From NCBI GenBank assembly GCA_036873755.1, contig JAVTVY010016198.1, positions 1 to 64,000 of the forward strand: a DNA stretch of 64,000 bases. The letters run 5' to 3'. Made by a program: the position numbers and the translations under genes. Shown piece by piece: positions 1 to 11,570 of this stretch. The stretch comes from Hanleya hanleyi (lineage: Eukaryota; Mollusca; Polyplacophora; Lepidopleurida; Hanleyidae). Each line of letters opens with the position of its first letter. Position 1 is the stretch's first letter. The notes under the pieces are model-generated. The model was not told the DNA's origin. It ran no database searches and saw only the letters and a list, made by a program, of their open reading frames with translations.

Positions 1-1424
1 TTGACAGTCGACTTTATGTACATTTCTCCCTAACTCCGCTTTCACACTCGACTTCACGTACATTCCTCCCTAACACCGCTTTGACAATCGACTCCACGTA
101 CACTTTTTCCTAACACCGCTTTGACACTGCACTTCAGATATATTCCTTCCTAACAGTGCTTTGAAACTCAACTTCAAGCACACTCATACCGAACACCCAG
201 CTTCGACATTACCCTAGTTACGCTTTGGTGGAGAAATTATCTGACTTCTATAGCTGAAATGACCCTAAACCTGATGGTTATGAAGCATACCTAACCCTAA
301 GTCCTAATCCCGCTTTGACACTCGACCTGACATACATCCCTCCCCAACACTGCTTTGACACTCGACTTCACATACATTCCTCCCTAACACCGCTTTGACA
401 GTTGACTTCACACATTCCTCCCTAACACCGCTTTGACATTCGACTCCACACATTCCTCCCTAACACCGCTTTGACACTCGACTTCACATACATTCCTCCC
501 TAACACCGCTTTGACAGACTTCACATACATTCCTCCCTGACACTGGTTGACACTTGACATCACGTACATTCCTCCCAAGCCCCGCTTTGACACTCGACTC
601 CATGTACATTCCTCCCCAACACCGCTTTGATATTCAACTAAACATACATTCCTCCCTTACACTGGTTGACACTCGACTTCACGTGCCTTCCTCAACACCG
701 CTTTGACGCTGAACTAAACATACATTCCTCCCGAAGAATGCTTTGACATTCGACCTCACGTACATTCCTCCCTAACAACAATTTGACATTCGACTTCACA
801 TACATTCCATGACACTGCTTTGACACTCAGCTAAACATACATTCCTCCCTAATACAGCTTTGATGCTCGATTGCCCGTACATTTTTCCCTAATACCGCTT
901 TGACACTGCTCTTCAGATATATTCCTTCCCAACAGTGGTTTGAAACTCAGCTTCACGCACACTCATGCCGAACACCCAGCTTCGACATTACCCCAGTTAC
1001 GCTTTGGTGGAGAAACTATCTGACTTCTATAGCTGAAATGACCCTGAACCTGATAGTTATGAAGCATACCTAACCCTGAGTAATCCCGCTTTGACACTCG
1101 ACTTCACATACATTCCTCCCGAACACCACTTTGACAATAAACTTCACTGACATTCCTCCCTAACACCGCTTTGACACTCTATTTCCCATACATTCCTCCC
1201 TAACACCGCTTTGACAGTCGACTTCACATACATTCCTCCCTAACATCGCTTTAACACTCGACATTACATACATTCCTCCCTAACACCCTTTTGACACTCG
1301 ACTCCATGTACATTCCTCCCTAACCTGATAGTTATGAAGCATACCTAACCCTAAGTCCTAATCCCGCTTTGACACTCGACCTCACATACATTCCTCCCTA
1401 ACACCGCTTTGACAGTCGACTTCC

Positions 1425-1581
1425 AGGGGTCGAAATTGCTATCTATTTGCGGGACATGTCCGGCAGAAAATTGGCACTGTCCTGCAGGTTTTCAGTCAGT
1501 TCACATGTATTTTAATTATGTACAGTACCGGACAATTCTTGACAAATGTCCTGCAGGTATTTCATGAACATTTCGACCCCT
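1425..1581. mobile_element. Short TIR element inside the minisatellite (copy 1)
   Basis: This 157-bp segment does not match the minisatellite. It begins aggggtcgaaat and ends atttcgacccct, a perfect 12-bp terminal inverted repeat. Internally it has repeated tgtcc/gcagg motifs. The array resumes with 'actt' on each side, a possible 4-bp target duplication. Size and structure fit a MITE; the superfamily is unknown. Confidence 0.6.
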
Positions 1582-3158
1582 AACTTCACATACATTCCTC
1601 CCTAACACCGCTTTGCCATTCGACTTCACATACATTCCTCCCTAACACCGCTTTGACACTCGACTTCACATACATTCCTCCCTAACACCGCTTTAACACT
1701 CGACATTACATACATTCCTCCCTAACACTGGTTGACTCGACTTCACGTACAATCCTCTCTAACACCGCTTTGACACTAGACTCCATGTACATTCCTCCCT
1801 AACACCGCTTTGACATTCAACTAAACATACACTCGACTTCACGTACATTCCTCCCTAACAGCGCTTTGACAGTCGACTTCATGTACATTTCTCCCTAACT
1901 CCGCTTTCACACTCGACTTCATGTACATTCCTCCCTAACACCGCTTCGACAATCGACTCCACGTACACTTTTTCCTGACACCGCTTTGAAACTGCACTTC
2001 AGATATATTCCTTCCTAACAGTGCTTTGAAACTCAACTTCAAGCACACTCATGCCGAACACCCAGCTTCGACATTACCCTAGTTACGCTTTGGTGGAGAA
2101 ATTATCTGACTTCTATAGCTGAAATGACCCTAAACCTGATAGTTATGAAGCATACCTAACCCCAAGTCCTAATCCCGCTTTGACACTCGACCTGACATAC
2201 ATCCCTCCCCAACACTGCTTTGACACTCGACTTCACGTACATTCCTCCCTAACACCGCTTTGACAGTTGACTTCACATACATTCCTCCCTAACACCGCTT
2301 TGACACTCGACTTCAAATACATTCCTCCCAAACACCGCTTTGACACTCAACTTCACATACATTCCTCCCTGACACTGGTTGACACTTGACATCACGTACA
2401 TTCCTCCCAAGCACCGCTTTGACACTCGACTCCATGTACATTCCTCCCTAACACCGCTTTGATATTCAACTAAACATACATTCCTCCCTTACACTGGTTG
2501 ACACTCGACTTCACGTGCATTCCTCAACACCGCTTTGACGCTGAACTAAACATACATTTCTCCCGAAGAATGCTTTGACATTCGACCTCACGTACATTCC
2601 TCCCTAACAACAATTTGACATTCGACTTCACATACATTCCATGACACTGCTTTGACACTCAGCTCAACATACATTCCTCCCTAATACAGCTTTGATGCTC
2701 GATTGCCCGTACATTTTTCCCTAATACCGCTTTGACACTGCACTTCAGATATATTCCTTCCTAACAGTGGTTTGAAACTCAACTTCACGCACACTCATGC
2801 TGAACACCCAGCTTCGACATTACCCCAGTTACGCTTTGGTGGAGAAACTATCTGACTTCTATAGCTGAAATGACCCTGAACCTGATAGTTATGAAGCATA
2901 CCTAACCCTAAGTCCTAATCCCGCTTTGACACTCGACCTCACATACATTCCTCGACTTCACATACTTTCCTCCCTAAAACCGCTTTGACACTCAACTTCA
3001 CATACATTCCTCCCTAACACCCCTTTGACACTCGACTCCATGTACATTCCTCCCTAACCTGATAGTTATGAAGCATACCTAACCCTAAGTCCTAATCCCG
3101 CTTTGACACTCGACCTCACATACATTCCTCCCCAACACCGCTTTGACAGTCGACTTCC

Positions 3159-3315
3159 AGGGGTCGAAATTGCTATCTATTTGCGGGACATGTCCGGCAG
3201 AAAATTGGCACTGTCCTGCAGGTTTTCAGTCAGTTCACATGTATTTTAATTATGTACAGTACCGGACAATTCTTGACAAATGTCCTGCAGGTATTTCATG
3301 AACATTTGGACCCCT
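3159..3315. mobile_element. Short TIR element inside the minisatellite (copy 2)
   Basis: Near-identical to the element at 1425-1581 and at the equivalent place in the next higher-order repeat (offset 1734 bp). It was therefore multiplied together with the satellite rather than inserted twice. The 3' terminal repeat has one substitution (ttggacccct). Confidence 0.6.
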
Positions 3316-4889
3316 AACTTCACATACATTCCTCCCCAACACCGCTTTGACATTCGACTTCACATACATTCTTCCCTAACACCGCTTTGACACTCGACTT
3401 CACATACATTCCTCCCTAACACCGCTTTAACACTCGACAGTACATACATTCCTCCCTAACACTGGTTGACACTCGACTTCACGTACAATCCTCCCTAACA
3501 CCGCTTTGACACTAGACTCCATGTACATTCCTCCCTAACACCGCTTTGACATTCAACTAAACATACACTCGACTTCACGTACATTCCTCCCTAACAGCGC
3601 TTTGACAGTCGACTTCATGTACATTTCTCCCTAACTCCGCTTTCACACTCGACTTCATGTACATTCCTCCCTAACACCGCTTCGACAATCGACTCCACGT
3701 ACACTTTTTCCTGACACCGCTTTGACACTGCACTTCAGATATATTCCTTCCTAACAGTGCTTTGAAACTCAACTTCAAGCACACTCATGCCGAACACCCA
3801 GCTTCGACATTACCCTAGTTACGCTTTGGTGGAGAAATTATCTGACTTCTATAGCTGAAATGACCCTAAACCTGATAGTTATGAAGCATACCTAACCCTA
3901 AGTCCTAATCCCGCTTTGACACTCGACCTGACATACATTCCTCCCCAACACTGCTTTGACACTCGACTTCACATACATTCCTCCCTAACACCCCTTTACA
4001 GTTGACTTCACATACATTCCTCCCTAACACCGCTTTGACATTCGACTCCACATACATTCCTCCCTAACACCGCTTTCACACTCGACTTCACATACATTCC
4101 TCCCTAACACCGCTTTGACACTCGACTTCACATACATTCCTCCCGGACACTGGTTGACACTTGACATCACGTACAATCCTCCCAAGCAACGCTTTGACAC
4201 TCGACTCCATGTACATTCCTCCCTAACACCGCTTTGATATTCAACTAAACATACATTCCTCCCTTACACTGGTTGACACTCGACTTCACGTGCATTCCTC
4301 AACACCCCTTTGACGCTGAACTAAACATACATTCCTCCCGAAGAATGCTTTGACATTCGACCTCACATACATTCCTCCCTAACAATTTGACATTCGACAT
4401 CACATACATTCCATGACACTGCTTTGACACTCAGCTAAACATACAATCCTCCCTAATACAACTTTGACGCTCGATTGCACGTACATTTTTCCCTAATACC
4501 GCTTTGACACTGCTCTTCAGATATATTCCTTCATAACAGTGGTTTGAAACTCAACTTCACGCACACTCATGCTGAACACCCAGCTTCAACATTACCCCAG
4601 TTACGCTTTGGTGGAGAAATTATCTGACTTCTATAGCTGAAATGACCCTGAACCTGATAGTTATGAAGCATACCTAACCCTAAGTAATCCCGCTTTGACA
4701 CTTGACTTCACATACATTCCTCCCGAACACCACTTTGACAATAAACTTCACTGACATTCCTCCCTAACACCGCTTTGACACTCGATTTCACATACATTCC
4801 TCCCAAAAACTGCTTTGACACTCAACTTCACATACATTCTTCGCTAACACCCCTTTGACACTCGACTCCATGTACATTCCTCCCTAACA

Positions 4890-6140
4890 CCAGGGGTTTC
4901 ATTAGGAACCGGTAAACCGGCGACTCGCAGCCGTCTACTCGTCCAAAAAACGACCTTGGTCGCCGTCTACTTTTGTGGTAATGAAAATAATTTTCACTGT
5001 AGTTCTAATCGCATTGTGTTGATTGATGGCAATACTGAAGGGTCAACTGCTATATCCAATAAAGACAGCTAGTTTTGCAATCTTTTCACTGAACGTACGA
5101 CAGAACAGCACCGAACGCACGACAGAACAGCATCCGAAAAGTTCCGGGAAAATCTCGACAACCAAAACGCACCTCCCTATGCAAAACAGTTCTTCCATGA
5201 TGGCGTCAAAATGAATGGAGAAGTTATTCGACTATGGCTTTCAAAAAAGAGTTTGTAGTCGTTTCGATGGTTAGAGATTTTAGTGATACCTCGTCTTCAA
5301 TATCATATCTGGGATCAAATTTACGAACTGCTTATCAACCGGATCATCGTGTGTCAAACAGTTGGCTCCAAAATATTGGGAAAATCATTCGGAATATGTT
5401 GTCTGTTACAGCTCCGAAATCTTTGTGAATTGAGACTTGTTCAATGTGGATCTTGGTTAATATTGTATGGACAAGTATGAAATTGCATGATATCTGGTGA
5501 GTGCCTCATAGTTATATAGGGTTAAGTTTCTCCACATTTCGGTTATATTTTTAAGAGTTATGCCCCTTTTGTTCCTCAAACCTTTGTGAATGGGATGTAT
5601 ATTTGTCGACGGTGGATCTCGGTCCATATTGTAGGCCTATGGACAAGCATGAAATTTGCACGATATGTGGTCAGTGCCTGGTAGTTGTGGCAAACATGTT
5701 TTATTCATACATGTAGAAGGTGATTTGATGAAGCATTTATAAAACAGCTAGGGATACATTTATGAAATTAATGTCTTGTCACACTATTGTTTTCAGCACA
5801 TACATGTACATGATGATGATGTCAGGGACAGAGTGATTTACATTCGACTTCCTGTGATTGGATTATTAAAGGGATGACCATATCACTTACAAGTTGAGAA
5901 TATGTTTGTCACTGAATGAACTGTTCGTTGGATTATGCAGCAATAAATCTGATGATGTGTAGGTTATTGATTTGATAATTTGTCAGTTTGTACATTGAGA
6001 GTTCAGAGGTACATTGTAGGTTCCGCGAAATGTTCCTGAAATCTGTACTTTTCAGTGTTAAATTGCTGTAGGGCGATTCCGGCGTTACTTACTCGACCAC
6101 TCGACTCGTATGATTACAAGAAAGAGTAGCAAAATATCGA
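4890..6140. other. Non-coding stretch with degenerate dispersed repeats
   Basis: At 4888 a different repeat begins (caggggtttcattagg...). From about 5380 to 5700 there are two decayed copies of the 'agttatggcccctt / ggttaatattgtatggacaagtatgaaat' family that forms the clean array at 56.0-56.9 kb. No coding signal is seen; short ORFs here follow the repeats. Confidence 0.6.
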
Positions 6141-6144
6141 CTCA

Positions 6145-6660
6145 GTGTTGGAATATGTAGGATGGGTAAAAGTTTCAAAGTGTCGCAGCAATGTGTCGTC
6201 CGGCAGAATATACCTTGTCAAAGTGTCGCTGCAAACTGTCGCCAAAGAAAAAGAGGTTCAAACTGTCGCAGCAATCTGTCGTGCAGGAAAACTATTTCAA
6301 ACTGTCGCAGCAATCTGTCATCCAGCAAAATATGCCTTGTCAAAGCGTCACTGCAAACTGTCGCTCAGGAAAAATAGTTCCAAACTGCCGCAGCAATCTG
6401 TCGTCCGGCAGAATATATCATTTTGTATTGTTGGGGGGGGGGGGGTGGCCCCATCATACATTCATGATGAACAGTTTCAAAGTATCGCTGCAATCTGTCG
6501 TCCGCCAGAATATACCTTGTCAAAGTGTCGCTGCAAACTGTCTCACAGGGAAAAGAAAGCTCAACTCAGACCCATTCACTACCCTTATAATCGTTTCCTT
6601 TTGTATTGTTGGGGGGGGGGGGGCATTATCCGTTTCATGATCTCTTACATGGAAGACGTA
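6145..6660. repeat. Local tandem repeat plus two poly-G tracts
   Basis: Variants of gtcgcagcaatctgtcgtcc and ccttgtcaaagtgtcgctgc recur about every 40-60 bp. Two copies are followed by ttttgtattgttgggg and long G runs (about 6430 and 6611). Three overlapping ORFs in all plus frames are a by-product of the repeat. Confidence 0.75.
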
Positions 6661-6949
6661 CCAAAAAATAGGAAACATTCACAATAGGACTAGTTCAACC
6701 AAACTAACATTGTTTCAAAAAAGTATTTTCCAGTTACGCCCGAGTAGGCTAGATTCGACAGCAGTTCAGAAATGCTGATCATGTCAATAGTTTAATGTTT
6801 ATCACATTATTATTGCACTCATGTCATTTGAGACCGGTGACTTATTTTTCTACTGCACAAAACTACACTACGGTGGTTATTTTGACCGCACTGGTATTAT
6901 TCTTCCACATGTATTTCACCAAGCAGAATCTCGCCAAATAAGCAAACTG

Positions 6950-7079
6950 TTAATAAACTAATGAGCACAAGGAGTGTGTTTATTGTGTTATTATCCATTT
7001 TACAAATAATAAATTTATACTAAAATAAACCAGACTTAACAAGAACAATTAGATACTTTTGTTCTCATTAGTTTATTAA
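6950..7079. mobile_element. Small foldback element, possible TTAA MITE
   Basis: TTAATAAACTAATGAG (6950-6965) is exactly inverted as CTCATTAGTTTATTAA (7064-7079). Because TTAA is itself palindromic, the outer four bases may be a TTAA target duplication around a 122-bp element. It is AT-rich, so chance plays a larger role than for the other TIR elements here. Confidence 0.45.
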
Positions 7080-9289
7080 TACTTAAAGATTATCATTTGA
7101 AAAAATATATTATCTTACCTTTCTTTATTTTTTGGTTTATTTATTTATTTTTGGAAAGGCAAACTCTAAATAAATCAAATTAATAAAATTATTACACCAG
7201 ACCTCTATCACATGGCTTTTGCAAAAGAAACAAAGTCCTTAAATTGGAATAAGTTAAAGGAAACAAAACTATCCACAGTTTAAAACAAAGGACTTCCCTG
7301 GGATATATTCTCACAAGAGTTATCTCTCCTACAGGGGGCGCCCATGTCCTGTAGTTCGTGGGTGTTGTTGTTGATCTGGCAAGATGATGCACATGGCGAT
7401 GTCTTTGACAATGAACAACATTTGAACTTCCAATAAAGTGCTTTGCATTTGTTGGTAGAAGAGGTCAGAAATGTAAACTTCTAATGTATTATGAACTATC
7501 AACGACATAGGTGATCTTTTAATATCATTGAATGTTCTGCTATTCGAAGAACAACATCATCATGACATTGACGAAAATTTTGCTTGCCTGATGTAAGGTC
7601 ACCGCCTCCGAGTTTTGGTTGCTCGATCTTCCAGAACGTACGGCTAGCTAATTAACAAACCCTGATCTCGCTTAAGCCTCTTGTCTAATGTGTGATTACT
7701 ACCAGTTATTGAGAGTAGCTGTGTGTTGATTTCGTCATCATGTTGTGGCGAAAATTCGCGATGGAAATCATGTTGACGTCATCAGCCAATCGGTTGACTT
7801 CCCCGCTCCACGTGATCTCGTGCTGCAAGAATACCGCCAAATTTCGCTGTTTCAAAAGTTCTTGGCGGGTGTTCGTTGTACTTCTGTCCAGTTCTGGTTC
7901 TTCAAGGAATCCAACCAGTATGTCATAAATGGATGCTTTTAATTATACACTTGGTAGTCTGACAAACGTTTGGGTAACAGTCTTTCTGCCATGTGATGAT
8001 CTCACGTGTGAATCATGTGTCAGAATAACCCAAAGGCCGGGCTGATGTGCATCCGACGACATTCGACAACAACAACAACAACAAATCTGGTAAGATGAAT
8101 TGTTCATCAATGATGTTCCGTGGTTGTCTTTCATGTTTTATCTTACTCCTTGAAGTTTAAAAACAACCAAGTTTAATTAAACCTGTGTGTTTGTTAAGTT
8201 GAAAAAAGTAAAACCACCACCAACACGCTCGTTCGTTCCGGACATTTCCACAACATATTTTGCTCAAAAGAAGACACTGCAACTATCATTTACTATGGCA
8301 TGTGTGGCAACTTTACCAAGAAATTCAGAAAAGCAAAATTGTGATCCTTGATAATTGTTAATTTCAATAATTGTTTAATATCCAAAAGATTCATTTGTGT
8401 AAAAATTTATATTCGAAATATGGGCAAAAACGTCAGAATATTAATTTTATATTTGATTTTATTTGTTTGCATTTTATTTTCAGGTAGGCCTATATCGGCG
8501 TACTGATCGTGGAACTGATATTGGGGAACAGCATGAAGAGGCACACTGGACACCCCAGGTTGGAGTTGTGACACAAGACATACTGTCGATCCATAATTTT
8601 CAACGAAGTAGCACTGTGCTGGAAGTTACTGGAAAAAAAAACACATTCACAAGGCATGGATCAATCCTTTCAGTGAACCGAGTGTTGACGAAATATTATT
8701 GAATGCATAGATGAAGGATTTTTATAAAATCACTGAACATGCTAAAGTGTGCTAACTATTCACAACTTCAAGAAATTGATAATCTTCCCAGATCATGAGA
8801 GAGTTTGCTCCTATTCGGCATTGGAGTTTCTTCAGATCTAATTAAATATATTGCCAGGGCCAGGCAGTGCAATAAATTTCGAAAAGCCCCACACCCAGGC
8901 CTAAGTATTTACATACCGTCTCTTGTTTAAGACTCTGGATAACAGGTAGGAAAATATACAATACCATGCCGAGTCGATTATGCCGCTCAAGTTTATAATA
9001 GTGATATTTCAAGCCTTTATAAAATACCAAATTAAATATAATTCTTATCACCTTCTTGCCTTGTTCTGCATATTCAAAACCTAACAAATTATCTTTTGTT
9101 TGTGATTATATATGAGCTATCTGAGGAGCTGTGCCAGTGCATGACCCCAATATCTTCTTTCCATTCGTCCTCGTAAGCCAGGCACCCAGGACTCATGAAA
9201 GTCTTTATTATACTTGGTTGGGTTACAAACTTAAATATTTTCACATTTTTGTGATTTTCGGATGTCAATCACAGATGTACATGTATATA
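7080..9289. other. No recognised gene
   Basis: Two stretches look vaguely exon-like on the + strand: about 7740-7917, ending at a possible donor gtatgt, and 8484-8702, preceded by a good acceptor tttattttcag. Neither translation resembles a family I know, and they cannot be joined with confidence. They could be exons of a lineage-specific gene or a non-coding RNA. Confidence 0.3.
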
Positions 9290-9660
9290 TCTGGTCAATA
9301 TATTACAGCAATATCTGACAATATTACCGCAGATTTTATTCCGGCAACATTGTTGGTTGTGGCAATATTGCAGCAACATGCTTGACTGGAATGTTGCTGC
9401 AATTTTAGCTTCTGGCGACTAGTTGCAGCAATATTGCCGCAACACTTCTTGCGATATTGCAGCAACCTAATTTGCATACGAAAAGCGACATAGTTGCAGC
9501 AATATTGCTGCAATATTTTTGGAATGTTGCCGCAAGTTCTCCTTCTGGCAACTAGTTGCAGCAATATTGCCGCAACACTTCTGTTGATATTGCAGCAACC
9601 TAATTTGCATACGAAAAGCGACACAGCAATATTGCTGCAACTAGTCACCAGAAGGCTTGT
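9290..9660. repeat. Palindrome-rich repeat (GTTGCAGCAATATTGCYGCAAC)
   Basis: The near-palindrome gttgcagcaatattgctgcaac and variants occur many times. A ~142-bp unit starting ttctgg(c)actagttgcag is repeated at about 9411 and 9552. The region can fold on itself at many positions. An ORF on the minus strand is produced by the repeat. Confidence 0.75.
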
Positions 9661-9689
9661 ATTTTAATAAGGGCTGTGCAATATGCATA

Positions 9690-9960
9690 ATTCTGTCATT
9701 TTTCAGTTTCCGAGTTCCACACGGAGATAACTCCGTGTGACTCCGCTTCATTCAGAGTTTTCTCCGTGTCAATATGCATATTTCAGTCATTTCTCAGTTT
9801 CCGTGTTCCTCCGTGTCATTCGGAGTTTTCTACACGTAGATTCCGTGTTGAATGGTCCCAATACTCCGCATAAATCCGCGTCGCCAATACGGAAATCAAC
9901 TACACGTATTTTACGCGTAGATTCCGTGTGTCACGCGGAGATCTGATCTACGGGTGGTGG
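9690..9960. repeat. Degenerate direct repeats (ccgtgt / cacgtag / ctccgtgt)
   Basis: Phrases such as tttccgtgttcctccgtgtc, ggagttttct(c/a)c and cgtagattccgtgt recur. No terminal repeats or coding content are visible. Confidence 0.5.
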
Positions 9961-10445
9961 TTGCCCTGTACAGAGCGCCCCCTTACGGCCAAGAGGCGCA
10001 AAATATGCAATGTGAATCAGCAGGGGCAACAAGGAGAGTAGGGACGTCAGTGATACAAGCTGTTTATCAGCGTAGAGTTCTCGCCTGCCCGTCATTTTCG
10101 GTCGTTTGAAAAAGTCACCCGTCCAAATCGACGGGCGGACGGGTCGCTAGCTAAGTCACTGCTTGTTGCATGATTTTAAAATGACTGCACGATTTAAAAA
10201 TACTTGAACAATCTTAAAATTTTTAAAATACTTGCGCAATCTTATAATTTTCAAAATGTGTAGCACAGTTTTAAAATCACGCAGATTTTTAAAATGTGTG
10301 TAACGTAATCACTGAGAGAAGACGTCACCCCACACACAGACTGTCATCGGGTATACGTTCTGATTGGCTGTCTCTGGTTTGTACATTTTGGATGCTTTAG
10401 GTGGTCCGATCTGTCAAGGCTACTTCTTAGTGAGAAAGGAAACAT
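9961..10445. other. No recognised gene
   Basis: Contains an AT-rich patch (10160-10300) with repeated 'cttaaaattttt / gattttaaaat' words. I see no coding or RNA signal. Confidence 0.4.
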
Positions 10446-10843
10446 CACTTCGGGAAATTGCGGAATTCGGAAACGTTGTCGAATTCGGGAACAGTTGCCG
10501 AATTCGGAAACAGAAAGATTGCCGAATTCGGCAACGTTCCCGAATTCAGAAACATACCTTTTTGATTTTTAAAGCATGAGCGACATAGGACAAAACGCAC
10601 ATTTTCTCACCTGTAGAAAAAACGCCAGGTAGAATTTCAGAATGCCACGATGAAATGCCATAGAAAAGGTGCTGCCACCTGTTGGTACAATAAAATTATA
10701 TCCGATCGCTAAGACGAACGCCCGATCGCACTTTATGTGAAATAAGGGTGGATTTGGGCCTCAAAGTTGTCGAATTCGTAAACCTTTTTTCCAAAAGTTC
10801 CCGAATTCGACAACGTTTCCGAATTCCGCAATTTCCCGAAGTG
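10446..10843. mobile_element. GAATTC-rich MITE with 4-bp ACAT target duplication
   Basis: A 398-bp element with ~48-bp terminal inverted repeats, starting CACTTCGGGAAATTGCGGAA and ending in its complement at 10843. The flanks are acat (10442-10445) and acat (10844-10847), a 4-bp target duplication. Subterminal copies of gaattcggraac occur every ~20 bp. It has no ORF of its own and is non-autonomous. A second copy lies at 12497-12794. Confidence 0.85.
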
Positions 10844-10929
10844 ACATTGGCCTGTGCAGTGAAATTTAAATGAAGATGAAATTTACTGACAATAAACATA
10901 GGCGGAAGTTGTTCTCCCACACATGGGAC

Positions 10930-11224
10930 AGACAATGCTCAGCGATGTGTCGATGCAGGTCACTTCAACTTCAATGACTGCACAGCCCATGCACCCACCC
11001 CGCCATCCAGCCAAAACATATACCGGTGGCCAAGGTGCCAACTTAGAAACAAAATAAAACTCTTTCCAATTAACATAGGAGGGGAATTGTGGGATTAAAA
11101 CACGAAGGAAGATCTAAACCTCTGTTCTGATACTTCATCGTCCTCATCAACGTCAGCCTCTACGGCACTTGGATCTTGATCCAAATCAGAGCTCATGTCA
11201 TGCAATGAGTCTGCATCGGCCATG
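10930..11224 (-). CDS. Candidate 5' coding exon(s) of an unknown gene, divergent from CLXN
   Basis: On the minus strand an ATG at 11224 opens a 42-codon acidic reading frame (start MADADSLHDMSSDLDQDPSA, then DEDDE) that stops near 11097. A possible donor (gtttag) follows ...SEQ. About 80 bp further, a fair acceptor (tttctaag, ending about 11045) precedes a frame containing two CxxC pairs (CMGC and CPMCG), which could be an internal zinc-binding exon ending at donor gtaaat near 10897. The splice phases of these two pieces do not join in the CxxC frame, so the model is unproven. I do not recognise the family. It lies 286 bp head to head with CLXN. Confidence 0.3.
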
Positions 11225-11509
11225 TTCTCGGTCTGAGTAATCCTGGGTGGTCATTGGGCAATTTTATGAAAAATAAAATATAACTTCAATTTTTATACCA
11301 TAATTTGATAAAATTAAGTAGCTATTTTTTATAAGATTTTGTAGTTTTCCTTTTCTCCGGCGATATTTTTTGTGCGGTGCTGTAATTTTAGCACATGCGC
11401 AGATTGCTTGACAACGAAGCAAGCAACATTTGTCGTATATATTTCCCCTCTTTTTAGCTCATTTTACACCTTCATTTGATCAGTTTTGTTGACGAGAATA
11501 AGCTGCAAA
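11225..11509. promoter_or_regulatory. Upstream region of CLXN with candidate RFX X-box
   Basis: Contains attgcttgacaac at 11403-11415; its complement GTTGTCAAGCAAT fits the X-box pattern RYYNYY-N-RRNRAC with one mismatch. It lies about 95 bp upstream of the CLXN start codon. RFX factors and X-boxes are known drivers of ciliary genes. A cacatgcgcag motif (NRF1-like) is adjacent at about 11392. The region would also serve the possible divergent gene at 11224. Confidence 0.4.
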
Positions 11510-11570
11510 ATGGCCCACGCCAGGAAAGAACAGACTAAGCTTGCAGAAGTTCTTCAAAAAACTACTCGAT
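11510..11570 (+). CDS. CLXN: CLXN coding exon 1
   Basis: ATG at 11510, 20 codons plus one base (start [20 protein letters not shown]), followed by donor gtaagt. This is the first ATG after the upstream region and it matches the short basic N-terminus of calaxins. Confidence 0.85.

Larger units (their letters stand above)
1..4889. repeat. 40-bp minisatellite in a higher-order repeat
   Basis: The basic unit is 40 bp, roughly CTTTGACACTCGACTTCACA followed by TACATTCCTCCCTAACACCG. It is interrupted by a fixed non-unit block (the 'gctttggtggagaaattatc' block, seen at about 222, 1001, 2087, 2833, 3823 and 4605). A higher-order unit restarts with ttgacagtcgactt at 1, 1866 and 3602, giving periods of 1865 and 1736 bp; the third copy is truncated near 4889. 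The 40-bp period is not a multiple of three and ORFs in it are short, so it is not coding. The array may continue left of the window. Confidence 0.95.

Noticed and set aside
290..300. Telomere-like cctaaccctaa in the minisatellite
   Set aside because: Only about two units occur, once per block, inside a different repeat; it is not a telomere array.
408..593. Minus-strand ORF in the minisatellite with repeated GGMYVKS-like peptide
   Set aside because: The 40-bp period is not divisible by three and the frame is lost in other copies; it is a repeat artefact.
8463..8702. 79-aa ORF after a good splice acceptor
   Set aside because: No family resemblance and no joinable upstream exon; mentioned only as a possible exon.
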